A stretch of DNA of 38,944 nt, taken from NCBI GenBank assembly GCA_964549495.1, contig CAZJWJ010000048.1:1-38944 (forward strand), written 5' to 3'. Below, one piece after another: positions 1-7,818 of the stretch. The position numbers and the translations under genes are program-made. This DNA is from JACKBJ01 sp964549495. GTDB lineage: Bacteria; Chloroflexota; Anaerolineae; Epilineales; Epilineaceae. The notes below the pieces were generated by a model, which made no database searches, was not told where the DNA came from, and saw nothing but the letters and a program-made list of their open reading frames with translations. How positions within the stretch are numbered: position 1 is the first letter of the stretch; the number at the start of each line of letters is the position of its first letter.

Positions 1-1
1 G

Positions 2-133
2 GCCCCGCCGGCCGTGCCCGATCCCGGCATCCGGCGTCAACCCGGCGCGCCCGCGCAGCCCGAGCCGCCCAAACCCACGCGCCCGCCGGATCCGACCCTG
101 GCTCCCCGGCCGACGGCACCGCCCCTTCCCTGA
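2..133 (+). CDS. C-terminal fragment of a Pro-rich protein (truncated by window start)
   Basis: An open frame runs in from the window edge and stops at TGA 131-133, giving the last 43 residues of a protein. About 40% of them are proline, mixed with Ala, Arg and Thr, the kind of low-complexity tail seen on surface or membrane-anchored proteins. No domain can be seen in so short a piece, so the function is unknown. It converges on the minus-strand operon ending at 238, with about 100 bases between. The frame could be chance in GC-rich DNA, but the proline bias and the clean stop favour a real gene end. Confidence 0.4.
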   Translation, partial: APPAVPDPGIRRQPGAPAQPEPPKPTRPPDPTLAPRPTAPPLP

Positions 134-237
134 GCGCCGGCTCACGAAGCAGGCTGCTCCGAGTACGACCGGGCCGGTCGCGTGTGGGCGCGATCGGCGT
201 CCACTGGATGGAGACCGGGCGCGGGCCCGCCGGCGCC

Positions 238-486
238 TCAGCCCACGAAGCGGCCGACCACGGGGCAACGCGACAGGGTCTCGAGGCCATGCGGTGCGTC
301 GTTCAGCTCATCGGTCAGATCCTGCCCGGCCCAGTGAAGGTTGCGGTGTAGGCCTTGGCGCCATTCGGGACTGCGGCTGACATCGTAGACCCAGCCGCCA
401 CAGGCCACGTAGGCGCTGCCCCTGCTGCCATCGTGACGGGCCAGACCGGCCGCACCGAAGCGGGGGAGATCTTCGGCTGGCTTCAA
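238..486 (-). CDS. Small cytochrome b5-like heme-binding protein
   Basis: Predicted protein of 82 residues, almost all of it a cytochrome b5-like domain of the short bacterial type. Visible family features are the YVACGGWVYDVS strand-turn near residues 26-37, a histidine-rich stretch GLHRNLHWAGQDLT (residues 45-58) and APHG (64-67) before a closing PVVGRFVG. Histidines 47, 51 and 66 are candidate heme ligands. No signal peptide or membrane segment is seen, so a soluble cytoplasmic protein is likely. The start is chosen as TTG 486-484, which overlaps the fabF stop codon (TTGA); the open frame continues further upstream, but there it only shadows fabF. It is the last gene of the lepB-MBL-fabF operon and is probably translationally coupled to fabF. 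Electron carrier or heme/ligand binding is inferred from the family; the partner is unknown. Confidence 0.75.
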   Translation of the reverse strand: MKPAEDLPRFGAAGLARHDGSRGSAYVACGGWVYDVSRSPEWRQGLHRNLHWAGQDLTDELNDAPHGLETLSRCPVVGRFVG

Positions 487-1847
487 GCGGCCGGCCCTTC
501 GGCCTCTTTCGATCCCCCGTCGACGGGCCCCTCGAAGCTGCGCGGCCGTGCGCCCGGCCCTTCGTAGCGAGAGAAGGCGACCACCGCGTTCTGCCCGCCC
601 AGTCCGAAGGAGTTGGACAGGGCGACGTAGGGCGATGCCTCCCGCGCCCGATTGGGGACGTAGTCCAGATCGCATTCTGGATCGGGATGCTCGAGGTTGA
701 TCGTCGGCGGCAGGACGCCGTCGCGCAGGCTCATGATGGTCGCGATGCCCTCGACCGCGCCGGCGGCGCCGAAGAGATGGCCGATCATGCTCTTGGTGGC
801 GCTGACCGGCAGCTGGTAGGCGCGCTCCCCGAAGAGATGCTTGATCGCCAGGGTTTCGGCCACGTCGCCCAAGGGCGTGCTGGTGGCATGGGCGTTGACG
901 TAGTCGACCCAATCGGGCTCGAGTCCGGCGCTGTCCAGAGCGGCGCGCATGGCCCGGATGGCTCCTGCCGCCGTCGGATCCGGTGCGATGCGATGGTAGG
1001 CGTCGTTGGATGCGCCGTAGCCCAGGACCTCGGCGTGGATGGGCGCGCCCCGCTCGAGCGCGCGGTCCAGGCGCTCGAGTACGACCAGGCCCGCGCCCTC
1101 GCCGCCGACGAATCCGTCGCGCTCGGCATCGAAGGGCCGGCTGGCGCGCTCGGGCTCCTCGTTGCGCCGGCTGAAGGCCTTGCCCACCGAGAAGGATGCC
1201 ACCGATAGCTCGCAGAGGCCGGCCTCGGTGCCACCGGCCAGCATGAGCTCGGCGTCCCCGCGCAGGATGACCTGCGCTGCCTCACCGATGGCCTGGGTAC
1301 CTGCGGCACAAGCGGTGACGCAGGTGTTGTTGTAGCCCAGGAGGCGGAACTCGGCCGCCAGATGATAGGCCGCCATGTTGCAGGGCGAGGTGACGATGTA
1401 GAAGGGCGAGATGCGCATTCCCCCGCGTTTGCGCATCAGGTCGACCGCGTCCTGCGTCACGTCCAGGCCGCCGACCGCGGTGCCCATGCAGACCCCGGCG
1501 CGTTCGCTCTCGAGCTCGCGGCTCAGGCCGGCATCCACCAGGGCCTGGTGGCCGGCCGCCAGCGCGAGCTGGCTGAAGCGCCCCATACGACGCAGCTCGC
1601 GCGGATCGACGAACTCGGGTGGCTCGAAGCCCTCGACGATGCTGGCGATCCAGGTGGGGTAGGCGCGCGCGTTGTAGCGGTCGACGGCCGTGATCCCGCT
1701 GCGCCCGGCGCGCACATGGGACCAGAAGGTCTCCAGATCGTGCCCCAGGCTGGTGATCAAGCCGATCCCGGTGACGACCACGCGTGATTCGGCGGGCCGC
1801 TCGGCCCTCGCCTCGACGAAGGCTCGACCCGTCGTCAGGTCAGACAT
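483..1847 (-). CDS. fabF: Beta-ketoacyl-ACP synthase II (KAS II)
   Basis: Predicted protein of 454 residues, slightly longer than the usual ~410 because of an N-terminal extension of about 20 residues and a ~30-residue C-terminal tail. It is a thiolase-fold condensing enzyme that elongates acyl-ACP with malonyl-ACP in fatty-acid synthesis. The Cys-His-His triad is present: Cys180 in VTACAAGT, His320 in NAHATSTPLGD and His357 in KSMIGHLFGAAG. The N-terminal VVVTGIGLITSLG and C-terminal NSFGLGGQNA motifs are typical of FabF. Start ATG 1847-1845 overlaps the end of the upstream MBL gene by 8 bases. No other fab genes are in the window, so this is a stand-alone fabF in an operon with signal peptidase and a b5-like protein. 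Confidence 0.95.
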   Translation of the reverse strand: MSDLTTGRAFVEARAERPAESRVVVTGIGLITSLGHDLETFWSHVRAGRSGITAVDRYNARAYPTWIASIVEGFEPPEFVDPRELRRMGRFSQLALAAGHQALVDAGLSRELESERAGVCMGTAVGGLDVTQDAVDLMRKRGGMRISPFYIVTSPCNMAAYHLAAEFRLLGYNNTCVTACAAGTQAIGEAAQVILRGDAELMLAGGTEAGLCELSVASFSVGKAFSRRNEEPERASRPFDAERDGFVGGEGAGLVVLERLDRALERGAPIHAEVLGYGASNDAYHRIAPDPTAAGAIRAMRAALDSAGLEPDWVDYVNAHATSTPLGDVAETLAIKHLFGERAYQLPVSATKSMIGHLFGAAGAVEGIATIMSLRDGVLPPTINLEHPDPECDLDYVPNRAREASPYVALSNSFGLGGQNAVVAFSRYEGPGARPRSFEGPVDGGSKEAEGPAA

Positions 1848-2598
1848 CGTAGGACTCCCCTTCGCGGGCCAGATCCACCGGCACCGGACAGCGCTCGCGG
1901 GCCGCGCGGAGCAGCCGCTCGACGCCGAAGGCCTCCACGTAGTGGGTCAGCAGCAGTCGCTCGACCCCGGCGTCCGCGGCCAGCCGGCCGGCTTCGCCGG
2001 CGCTCATATGTCCCCAGGAATCGGGGGCTTGATCGCGAACGGCCAGGGTGGCCTCACAGAGCAGCAGCTGCGCGCCCCGGGCGAAGTCGACCAAGTCGGT
2101 GTCCGGCCCACCGTCGGCGGTGTAGACCAGGCTGCGGCCCGAATGCCGGAAACGCATGGCCAGGCAGGGACGATAGTGCCGGGTGAGGTGCAAGTCGATC
2201 CGAAGCGCCTCCAGTTGCAGGTCTCGCTGGGGGTCCAGCGGCCGCCACTCGATCCAGCCATTCCAGAAGCCCTCCGGGTCGAAGACGCGGCCCAGGGCCT
2301 CCATACTCTCGATGGTCTCCGGCAAGGCCAGGACCGGCAGCGCGACCTCGCGACCGGCGCCCGGTGCATGCGCCAGCGCCTGCCGGATGTTGATCAAGTC
2401 GAGGCAGTGATCGGGATGATCGTGGGAGAGGAAGATCGCTTCGAGCGAGTGGAGCGGCCGATGCTCGAGCAAGCGACCGAGCACGCCGCTTCCGCAATCG
2501 AGCAGGAAGGCGCGCCGATCGATTTCGAGCAGGTATCCACTACAGGCCCCACCAGGATTGGGCTGCACGGGGCCGGAGCCCAGGACGGTCAGGCGCAC
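1840..2598 (-). CDS. MBL-fold metallo-hydrolase (RNase Z-like)
   Basis: Predicted 252-residue metallo-beta-lactamase-fold protein. The zinc-binding HxHxDH motif is intact at residues 59-64 (SHDHPDH), preceded by LLDCGSG, and later blocks include VYTADGGPDTD and a GHMSAGEAG/LLLTHY pair, as in RNase Z/ElaC-like and related hydrolases. The start is set at GTG 2598-2596, two bases after the lepB stop codon; the open frame extends upstream only as a shadow of lepB, and the beta-strand LTVLGSG typical of the fold start lies right after this GTG. The substrate cannot be read from sequence; tRNA 3'-processing nuclease, phosphodiesterase or general hydrolase are all possible. Confidence 0.85.
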   Translation of the reverse strand: MRLTVLGSGPVQPNPGGACSGYLLEIDRRAFLLDCGSGVLGRLLEHRPLHSLEAIFLSHDHPDHCLDLINIRQALAHAPGAGREVALPVLALPETIESMEALGRVFDPEGFWNGWIEWRPLDPQRDLQLEALRIDLHLTRHYRPCLAMRFRHSGRSLVYTADGGPDTDLVDFARGAQLLLCEATLAVRDQAPDSWGHMSAGEAGRLAADAGVERLLLTHYVEAFGVERLLRAARERCPVPVDLAREGESYDV

Positions 2599-2600
2599 GA

Positions 2601-3197
2601 TCAGGACGTGCCGGCGTGCGAGTCGACCAGGGATCGGGCCGGACCGGGACCGTCCACCGCGACCTGACCCCAGACCTCGCGCGGCCAAACGCTCAGCCAG
2701 GCCTTGCCCACGATGCGGTCGACCTCCAAGCCGCCACCGGCGCCACTCCAGGTGCGCGAGTCGTTGCTCCGGGCACGATTGTCGCCCAAGACGAAGACCT
2801 GGCCCTCGGGCACCGGATAGGGCCCGTAGTTCGAGTCGTCGGACCAAGGCTGCCAGGGCTCTTCGAGCAAGCGTCCATCGACGAGAATGCGCCCGGCCTC
2901 CATCTCCACCGTCTCCCCGGGCAGGGCGACGATGCGCTTGATGAAGTCCTTGCCGGGCTGATCGGGCGAATGGAATACGATGACGTCGCCTCGTTGCGGC
3001 TCGCCCAGCCGATAGGCCAGTTTGTTGACCAAGAGCCACTGCCGATCGACCAGGTTCGGCTCCATGCTGGCCCCCTCGACGATGGTGTTCTGCAGGGCGA
3101 ACTGCAGCACCAAGAAGAGCACCGCCGCCAGAACGACGGCCTCGATGACATCGCGCAGAATGGCGCCGAGGCGCGTGGGGCGGCGTTCGGGAATCAT
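2601..3197 (-). CDS. lepB: Signal peptidase I
   Basis: Predicted 198-residue membrane protease that removes signal peptides from exported proteins. One N-terminal membrane helix (about residues 17-35) is followed by the SPase I boxes: catalytic Ser44 in GASMEPNL, catalytic Lys87 in DFIKRIVALPGE, and the VLGDNRARSNDSR box near residues 136-148. The length is normal for the single-helix Gram-positive-like type. It is the first gene of a four-gene minus-strand operon. A promoter -10 box lies only 8 bases before the ATG, so the mRNA is probably leaderless; no Shine-Dalgarno sequence is visible. Confidence 0.95.
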   Translation of the reverse strand: MIPERRPTRLGAILRDVIEAVVLAAVLFLVLQFALQNTIVEGASMEPNLVDRQWLLVNKLAYRLGEPQRGDVIVFHSPDQPGKDFIKRIVALPGETVEMEAGRILVDGRLLEEPWQPWSDDSNYGPYPVPEGQVFVLGDNRARSNDSRTWSGAGGGLEVDRIVGKAWLSVWPREVWGQVAVDGPGPARSLVDSHAGTS

Positions 3198-3205
3198 GGC
3201 CGGCG

Positions 3206-3233
3206 ATTATAGAGGAGCCGGCCGGCGAGGCAA
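3206..3233 (-). promoter_or_regulatory. Promoter of the lepB operon, leaderless layout
   Basis: On the minus strand TTGCCT (3233-3228) and a perfect TATAAT (3211-3206) are separated by 16 bases. The initiation point predicted 6-8 bases past the -10 falls at the lepB ATG (3197), leaving essentially no 5' leader. Confidence 0.65.
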
Positions 3234-3315
3234 GCCCTGCCCCGGCCGTCCGCTGGCCCGGCGGGCCTTCGAGCGAGCTACCCGGAGGCCCGCCTGAAGC
3301 AGCGCTGGCGCGAGC

Positions 3316-3627
3316 TCACGCCCCCCCCGATTCCTCGATGGCAAGCCCGTCCGCGGCATCCGCCGGTGGCAGCGGAGCCCCACAGTAAGGGCAATGCTGG
3401 AAGTCCGGCTCCAGCACCGAGTTGGCGCAAGCATCGCAAACGCGCAGGGGAGGGCCGTCGTCCGATTCGGGCTCGACGAATCCGTAGCGGATGCGCGTCA
3501 AACGCACCAAGGACCGCATGGTCAGGTAGAGCGGGGTGACGAAGGCGAAGAAGACGAAGATCGCCACCAGGCAGTCCATCCCGCCGGCGGGGATCAGCGA
3601 GTTCGCTTGGGCAGGAAGAAATGGCAC
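3316..3627 (-). CDS. Small membrane protein with C-terminal zinc ribbon
   Basis: Predicted protein of 103 residues. It has one hydrophobic segment (about residues 17-37, MDCLVAIFVFFAFVTPLYL) followed by a soluble tail with two CxxC knuckles, CDAC and CPYC, forming a zinc ribbon of the type annotated zinc-ribbon domain. Start is GTG 3627-3625, supported by GAGGAG 9 bases upstream; an internal ATG at 3579 is a weaker alternative. It is transcribed divergently from fhaA and lies upstream of lepB on the same strand, about 120 bases away and with a promoter between. Function unknown; similar small ribbon proteins often act as adaptors or sensors at the membrane. Confidence 0.7.
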   Translation of the reverse strand: MPFLPAQANSLIPAGGMDCLVAIFVFFAFVTPLYLTMRSLVRLTRIRYGFVEPESDDGPPLRVCDACANSVLEPDFQHCPYCGAPLPPADAADGLAIEESGGA

Positions 3628-3690
3628 GTTCTGGCGCTCCTCGATGAACCGTCAACGATAGCGTTCCCGGACGCACCGGGCTAAGCCATG

Positions 3691-3720
3691 TGGACCCAGC
3701 GGCCGGCCGCCCGGTATAAT
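3691..3720 (+). promoter_or_regulatory. Promoter of the fhaA-fhaB-SEDS-PBP operon, leaderless layout
   Basis: TGGACC (3691-3696) and a perfect TATAAT (3715-3720) are 18 bases apart. The -10 ends 7 bases before the fhaA ATG (3728), so the predicted transcription start coincides with the start codon. No ribosome-binding site fits in the gap. Confidence 0.65.
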
Positions 3721-3727
3721 CTCGATC

Positions 3728-4504
3728 ATGAAGCAAGCCCTGCGCCGTTTCGAGTCCGCCCTGCGTCAGCTGCTGGAAGGTGCTATCGGAGGCCTGTTCG
3801 GGACCCGGACGCAGCCGGTCGACCTAGCGCGGCGCCTGGCCGAGCACATGGAAGACCAGCGCACGGTCGGTGCCGGGCGCAGCTACGTCCCCAACAACTT
3901 CAGGGTCTACCTCGCTCCGGAGACCCTCTCCAAGTTCGCCGCCTTCGAATCGGGTCTTGAAGATGATCTGGCGGCCTATCTGGGCGGTCGCGCCGAGGAG
4001 TCCGGACTGCACTTCGTCGGCCGCGTACGGGTCACCTTGCTGGCCGATCCGCAGCTGCGCAGCGACCGCATGCGCGTCGAATCGGATCTGGTCGATCGGC
4101 GCGGCGTGGTCCTCCAGGAAGGGGGCCAGCAGACGCAAGCCATGCCCTTGCCGGCCTCGGAGGCCCCGGCCGGCGCCCCGGCCATGCTTCTCGAGGCGGG
4201 CCGCCGGCGCCTGTCGCTGGCCGGCCTGCGCCGGCTGGAGATCGGCCGCGCCCTGGACAACGGCTTGATCCTGGATTCCTCCTCGGTCTCGCGTCACCAT
4301 GCGCGTTTGACCCAGCGCGGCGAGCATTGGACCGTCGAGGATCTCGGCAGCACCCACGGCACCTTCGTCAACGGCCAGCGCGTCCAGTCCAGCGTCCTGC
4401 GACCGGGAGACCGGCTGCAGCTGGGCGAGCAGATCCTGAGATTGCTCGATCCCTACGACGCGTCCTCGGACGAGGCGGCCCAAGCGGGCCCGGATTCCGG
4501 ATGA
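3728..4504 (+). CDS. fhaA: FhaA-like protein: DUF3662 domain plus FHA domain
   Basis: Predicted 258-residue cytoplasmic protein. Residues 1-130 match the FhaA N-terminal domain (DUF3662): ALRRFESALRQLLEGAIGGL, then VDLARRLAEHMED, VPNNFRVYL and a VGRVRVTLLAD strand. A Pro/Ala-rich linker leads to an FHA domain (about 160-240) with all signature residues: IGRALDN (172-178), SSVSRHHARL (185-194) and LGSTHGTFVNG (206-216). FHA domains bind phosphothreonine peptides. In actinobacteria FhaA binds phosphorylated MviN and sits in the pknA/pknB-pbpA-rodA operon. Here it starts a four-gene overlapping operon with a SEDS polymerase and a PBP, so a role in controlling peptidoglycan synthesis is inferred. 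The start ATG lies directly behind the -10 box. Confidence 0.9.
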   Translation: MKQALRRFESALRQLLEGAIGGLFGTRTQPVDLARRLAEHMEDQRTVGAGRSYVPNNFRVYLAPETLSKFAAFESGLEDDLAAYLGGRAEESGLHFVGRVRVTLLADPQLRSDRMRVESDLVDRRGVVLQEGGQQTQAMPLPASEAPAGAPAMLLEAGRRRLSLAGLRRLEIGRALDNGLILDSSSVSRHHARLTQRGEHWTVEDLGSTHGTFVNGQRVQSSVLRPGDRLQLGEQILRLLDPYDASSDEAAQAGPDSG

Positions 4505-4965
4505 GCGCCGCCGAGTCCCAGCTCTTCTTCGCCCGGGCCTTGCTGCTCATCCTCCTCTACAGCTTCGTGGGCGCGGTGGCCATCCTGCTCTGGCGTGAGT
4601 TGCGCGCCGCGCGGCGCCTGCCGGCCGAGGCCCGCGGCCGGGGTCCCGGCGCCCGCTTGATCGTATTGGACGGCGGCCAGAGCGATCGGCCGGCCGGCAC
4701 GGCCTTTTCCTTGCCGGAGGTGGCCGCCATCGGTCGCGACCTCGATAACCAGCTGGTCTTCGTCGACCCCACCGTCTCGGGCCGGCATGCGGTGACCAAC
4801 CTTCGGGATGGGGCCTGGTGGATCGAGGATCTGGGCAGCACGAACGGCACCTTCGTCAACGGCCGCACGGTGGAACCCGGGCGCCCCGCCCTGCTGCGCT
4901 CCGGAGACCTCCTGCAGGTGGGCGGCATTCGACTGCGCCTGGTGGCACCCGAGGCCTCCTCGTGA
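4501..4965 (+). CDS. fhaB: FhaB-like membrane-anchored FHA protein
   Basis: Predicted protein of 154 residues: an N-terminal membrane helix (about residues 12-32), a basic linker and a C-terminal FHA domain (about 52-150) with AIGRDLDNQ (76-84), VSGRHAVTN (92-100) and LGSTNGTFVNG (111-121). The residue after the conserved Ser is Gly rather than the commoner Arg, but the Arg-His pair follows. The ATG overlaps the fhaA stop (ATGA), so the two are translationally coupled; the open frame upstream of this ATG only shadows fhaA. FhaB/FipA-type proteins link Ser/Thr kinases to the division and elongation machinery in actinobacteria. The next gene, a SEDS polymerase, overlaps its stop by GTGA. Confidence 0.9.
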   Translation: MSAAESQLFFARALLLILLYSFVGAVAILLWRELRAARRLPAEARGRGPGARLIVLDGGQSDRPAGTAFSLPEVAAIGRDLDNQLVFVDPTVSGRHAVTNLRDGAWWIEDLGSTNGTFVNGRTVEPGRPALLRSGDLLQVGGIRLRLVAPEASS

Positions 4966-6242
4966 GCCAGCAGCTGGCCCGTTGGGGCCTGCGCGTCGAC
5001 GAGGCCCTGCTCCTGCTCTTGGCCGCCGGCATCACCTTGGCCGCCGCCCTCCCGCGTCAGCTGCAGGACGCGGCGAGGATCGACCTCGGCGCCCTGGCCG
5101 CGCCGCTGTCCTTGATCGCCATCTTCCTGCTCATCCACGCCTCCTTGCTCCTGCGTGCCTGGCGCGCCGACCCGCTGATCCTGCCGGTGGTGGCGGTGTT
5201 GATGGGTCTGGGACTGTCGCTGCAGCAGCGACTGGCGCCGGCATTGGCCGGCCGGCAGCTGGCCTGGCTCCTTCTGTCCGCGGCGGTGATCGGCCTGGCC
5301 TGCCACGCGCCCTTGCCCTGGCGCAGCCTCCGCCGCTACCGCTACACCTGGGCCGCGCTGGGTCTGGGCCTGGTCGCGGTCACCCTGGTCTTCGGGCGCA
5401 GCGCGGTGCCCGGCGGCCCGGCCCTGTGGCTGGGCATCGGCGGCTTCGTCTTCCAACCGGCCGAGGTGCTCAAGCTCCTCCTGGTCGTGTTCCTGGCCGG
5501 CTATCTGGCCGACAAGCGCGAGCTCTTGGTCGAGAGCTCGCTGCGCCTCGGCCGCCTGCGGCTGATGCCCCTGGGCTACCTGGCGCCGCTGGCCGTCGTG
5601 CTCGGCGCGAGCCTGGCGCTCCTGGCGGTTCAAGGCGACCTTGGCGCGGCCTTGCTGCTCTTCGCCATCACTTTGGGCATGCTCTACCTGACCAGCCTGC
5701 GCGCGTCCTACGTCCTGGCCGGGCTGACCCTCTTCGGCATCGGAGCCACGATCCTCTACCGCTTGCTGCCCATCGTACGGCTGAGGGTCCAGATCTGGCA
5801 GGATCCGTGGAGCGATGCGCAGGATGCCGGGTATCAGTTGATCCAGGGGCTGATGGCCATCTCGGCCGGCGGCGTCACCGGCAGCGGCATCGGTCTTGGC
5901 GCGCCGACCAGCATCCCGGCCGTACACACCGACTTCGTATACGCCGCCATCGTCGAGGAGCTGGGCTTGGCCGGTGCGGCCGCGGTGCTGCTGCTCTATG
6001 CGATCCTGGTCATCCGCGGGTTGCGAGTGGCCGCGCTGGGGCGCCAGCCCTATCTCCAGCTCCTGGCCGGCGGCCTGGCCCTGGCCCTGGGTGTCCAGAC
6101 CCTGGTCATCGTCGCCGGCGTGGTCAAGCTGATCCCCTTGACCGGTATCACGCTGCCCTTCCTGGCCCACGGTGGCAGCTCTTTGGTGACCAGCTCGGTG
6201 GCGGTCGGCCTGCTCTTGCGCCTGAGCGCCGAGGCGGCATGA
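4962..6242 (+). CDS. SEDS-family peptidoglycan polymerase (FtsW/RodA/SpoVE)
   Basis: Predicted 426-residue polytopic membrane protein with about ten or more hydrophobic helices, a shape, enzyme, etc. determination (SEDS) glycosyltransferase that polymerises lipid II. Family blocks visible are FVFQPAEVLKLLLV, QGDLGAALLL (with the essential Asp), the long loop VHTDFVYAAIVEELGLAG and the C-terminal LTGITLPFLAHGGSS. The start is GTG 4962, overlapping the fhaB stop (GTGA); the open frame extends upstream only as a shadow of fhaB. It is paired with a class B PBP directly downstream (ATGA overlap), the normal SEDS-transpeptidase partnership. Because the dcw cluster at 24545 holds a second SEDS gene, this copy is more likely the RodA-like elongation enzyme; sequence alone does not settle rodA versus ftsW. 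Confidence 0.92.
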   Translation: MSQQLARWGLRVDEALLLLLAAGITLAAALPRQLQDAARIDLGALAAPLSLIAIFLLIHASLLLRAWRADPLILPVVAVLMGLGLSLQQRLAPALAGRQLAWLLLSAAVIGLACHAPLPWRSLRRYRYTWAALGLGLVAVTLVFGRSAVPGGPALWLGIGGFVFQPAEVLKLLLVVFLAGYLADKRELLVESSLRLGRLRLMPLGYLAPLAVVLGASLALLAVQGDLGAALLLFAITLGMLYLTSLRASYVLAGLTLFGIGATILYRLLPIVRLRVQIWQDPWSDAQDAGYQLIQGLMAISAGGVTGSGIGLGAPTSIPAVHTDFVYAAIVEELGLAGAAAVLLLYAILVIRGLRVAALGRQPYLQLLAGGLALALGVQTLVIVAGVVKLIPLTGITLPFLAHGGSSLVTSSVAVGLLLRLSAEAA

Positions 6243-7741
6243 GCGACCCCATCGGCCGCGCCGCCATCCGGCTGGCCGCAGCCATGCTCTTGGGGATCTT
6301 CTGCGTCTTGGCCGGCACCTTCTACTGGGGCTTTCTGCGCGCGGACGACCTGACCTCGCGGGCCGACAACCAGCGGCGCATCACCTTCGACCGCCGGATC
6401 GCCCGCGGCCGGATCCTGGATCGCGCGGGGCGGATCCTGGCCGAGACCCGTCTGGAGCCCTCGGTAGTGGTGGCGGAGGACGCCCGGCAAGCCGAGGCCG
6501 CCCGCCGGCACTACCCCTATCCTTCGGCCGCACCGGTGGTGGGCTTCCAGACCTGGCGCTACGGGGCCGGCGGGGATACCCGCGTGACCTACGGGATCGG
6601 CGGGGCCGAGGCGGCCTACGATCAGGCCCTGCGCGGGGATCTAGGTCTTTCCATGCGCCAGCTCCTGGCCTCGCGCGTCCTGCACCGACGGCAGGAGGGG
6701 CACGACATCCAGCTGAGCCTGGACGCCGAGCTGCAAGCCTTCGCGGCCGAGCAGATCGGCGCGCGCGAGGGCGCGGTCGTGGTCCTGGACGTCGACAGCG
6801 GAGCGCTGCGGGCGATGGTCAGCCTGCCCTCCTTCGACCCGGCGCGGCTGGACGAGGCGGGCGCAGGCGCCGGCCCCGAGCCGGCCCTGCTCAACCGCGC
6901 CACCCAGGGTCTCTACACGCCCGGATCGGTCTGGAAGGCGATCATCCTCGCCGCCGCGCTGGAGGAGGGCCTGACCAGCCCGGATACGGTCTACGAGGAC
7001 GGCGACCGGCAAGAACGTTTCGACGGCTTCGCGGTCGCCTGCAACAACAATCCCGCGGGCGTGACCCGATTCGACCTGGCGCATGCCTTCGGCTGGAGCT
7101 GCAACCTGACCTTCGCGCGGCTCGGGGATCAGCTGGGCGAGGTGCGCTACCGTCACTATGCCCGGCGTTTCGGCGCGGAGGCCACGATCCCCTTTCCCCT
7201 GCCGGTCGCCCAAAGCCGGCTCAGCCCGGAACTGCCCATGCCGCGGGCAGAGCTGGTCAGTGCGGCCTTCGGCCAAGGCCAGACCCTGGTGACCCCCTTG
7301 CACATGGCCCTGGTGGCGGCCGCCATCGCCGGCGATGGCAGCTTGCCGGTGCCCTGGCTGTTGGCCGACGTGCCGGGCCAGCGCTGGTCGGCGATGGCCG
7401 ATGAACGCGGCAGCTGGCAGCGCGCGGTCTCGGCCGAGACCGCGGCGCAAGCCCGCCGCATCATGGTCGTGGCCGCCGAGGAGGGCTACGCCCGCTCGGC
7501 GGCCCAGGCCGGGGGTATCCGCCTGGGGGGGAAGACCGGCACGGCCCAGCTCGGCGGCGAGCAATCCCCGCACAGCTGGTTCATCGGCTTCGCGCCGGCG
7601 GAAGAGCCTCGGCTGGCCATCGCCGTCTTGGTCGTCCACGGCGGCGAGGGCGGCGCCGTGGCGGCGCCCATCGGCGGTCGGGTGCTGGCCCGGGGTCTGG
7701 AGCTGGAGCGGGCGGCCACGTCGTCCCAAGCTCGGCGCTGA
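6239..7741 (+). CDS. pbpA: Class B penicillin-binding protein (PbpA-like transpeptidase)
   Basis: Predicted 500-residue protein with one N-terminal membrane helix (about residues 10-33), a short PBP dimer/pedestal region, and a transpeptidase domain from about 155 to 490. Active-site motifs are intact: SxxK at Ser230-Lys233 (TPGSVWK), SxN at 287-289 (WSCNL) and KTG at 432-434 (GGKTGTAQ). Length and layout match actinobacterial PbpA rather than the longer FtsI. It cross-links peptidoglycan outside the cytoplasmic membrane in partnership with the SEDS protein encoded just before it (ATGA overlap). It is the last gene of the operon; the 77 bases to the convergent guaA hold no clear terminator. 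Confidence 0.92.
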   Translation: MSDPIGRAAIRLAAAMLLGIFCVLAGTFYWGFLRADDLTSRADNQRRITFDRRIARGRILDRAGRILAETRLEPSVVVAEDARQAEAARRHYPYPSAAPVVGFQTWRYGAGGDTRVTYGIGGAEAAYDQALRGDLGLSMRQLLASRVLHRRQEGHDIQLSLDAELQAFAAEQIGAREGAVVVLDVDSGALRAMVSLPSFDPARLDEAGAGAGPEPALLNRATQGLYTPGSVWKAIILAAALEEGLTSPDTVYEDGDRQERFDGFAVACNNNPAGVTRFDLAHAFGWSCNLTFARLGDQLGEVRYRHYARRFGAEATIPFPLPVAQSRLSPELPMPRAELVSAAFGQGQTLVTPLHMALVAAAIAGDGSLPVPWLLADVPGQRWSAMADERGSWQRAVSAETAAQARRIMVVAAEEGYARSAAQAGGIRLGGKTGTAQLGGEQSPHSWFIGFAPAEEPRLAIAVLVVHGGEGGAVAAPIGGRVLARGLELERAATSSQARR

Positions 7742-7818
7742 GCGACGCGCCGGCAAGCGACTTCAGAGCCATGGTCTCGAAGCAGGGTCTGTGCCTCCAA
7801 ACCGGCCTTCACGGGTGC

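Noticed and set aside
4557..6170. A 537-codon Gln-rich minus-strand frame
   Set aside because: Mirror of the SEDS gene, whose Leu/Ala codons read as Gln/Gly on the other strand; no domain seen.
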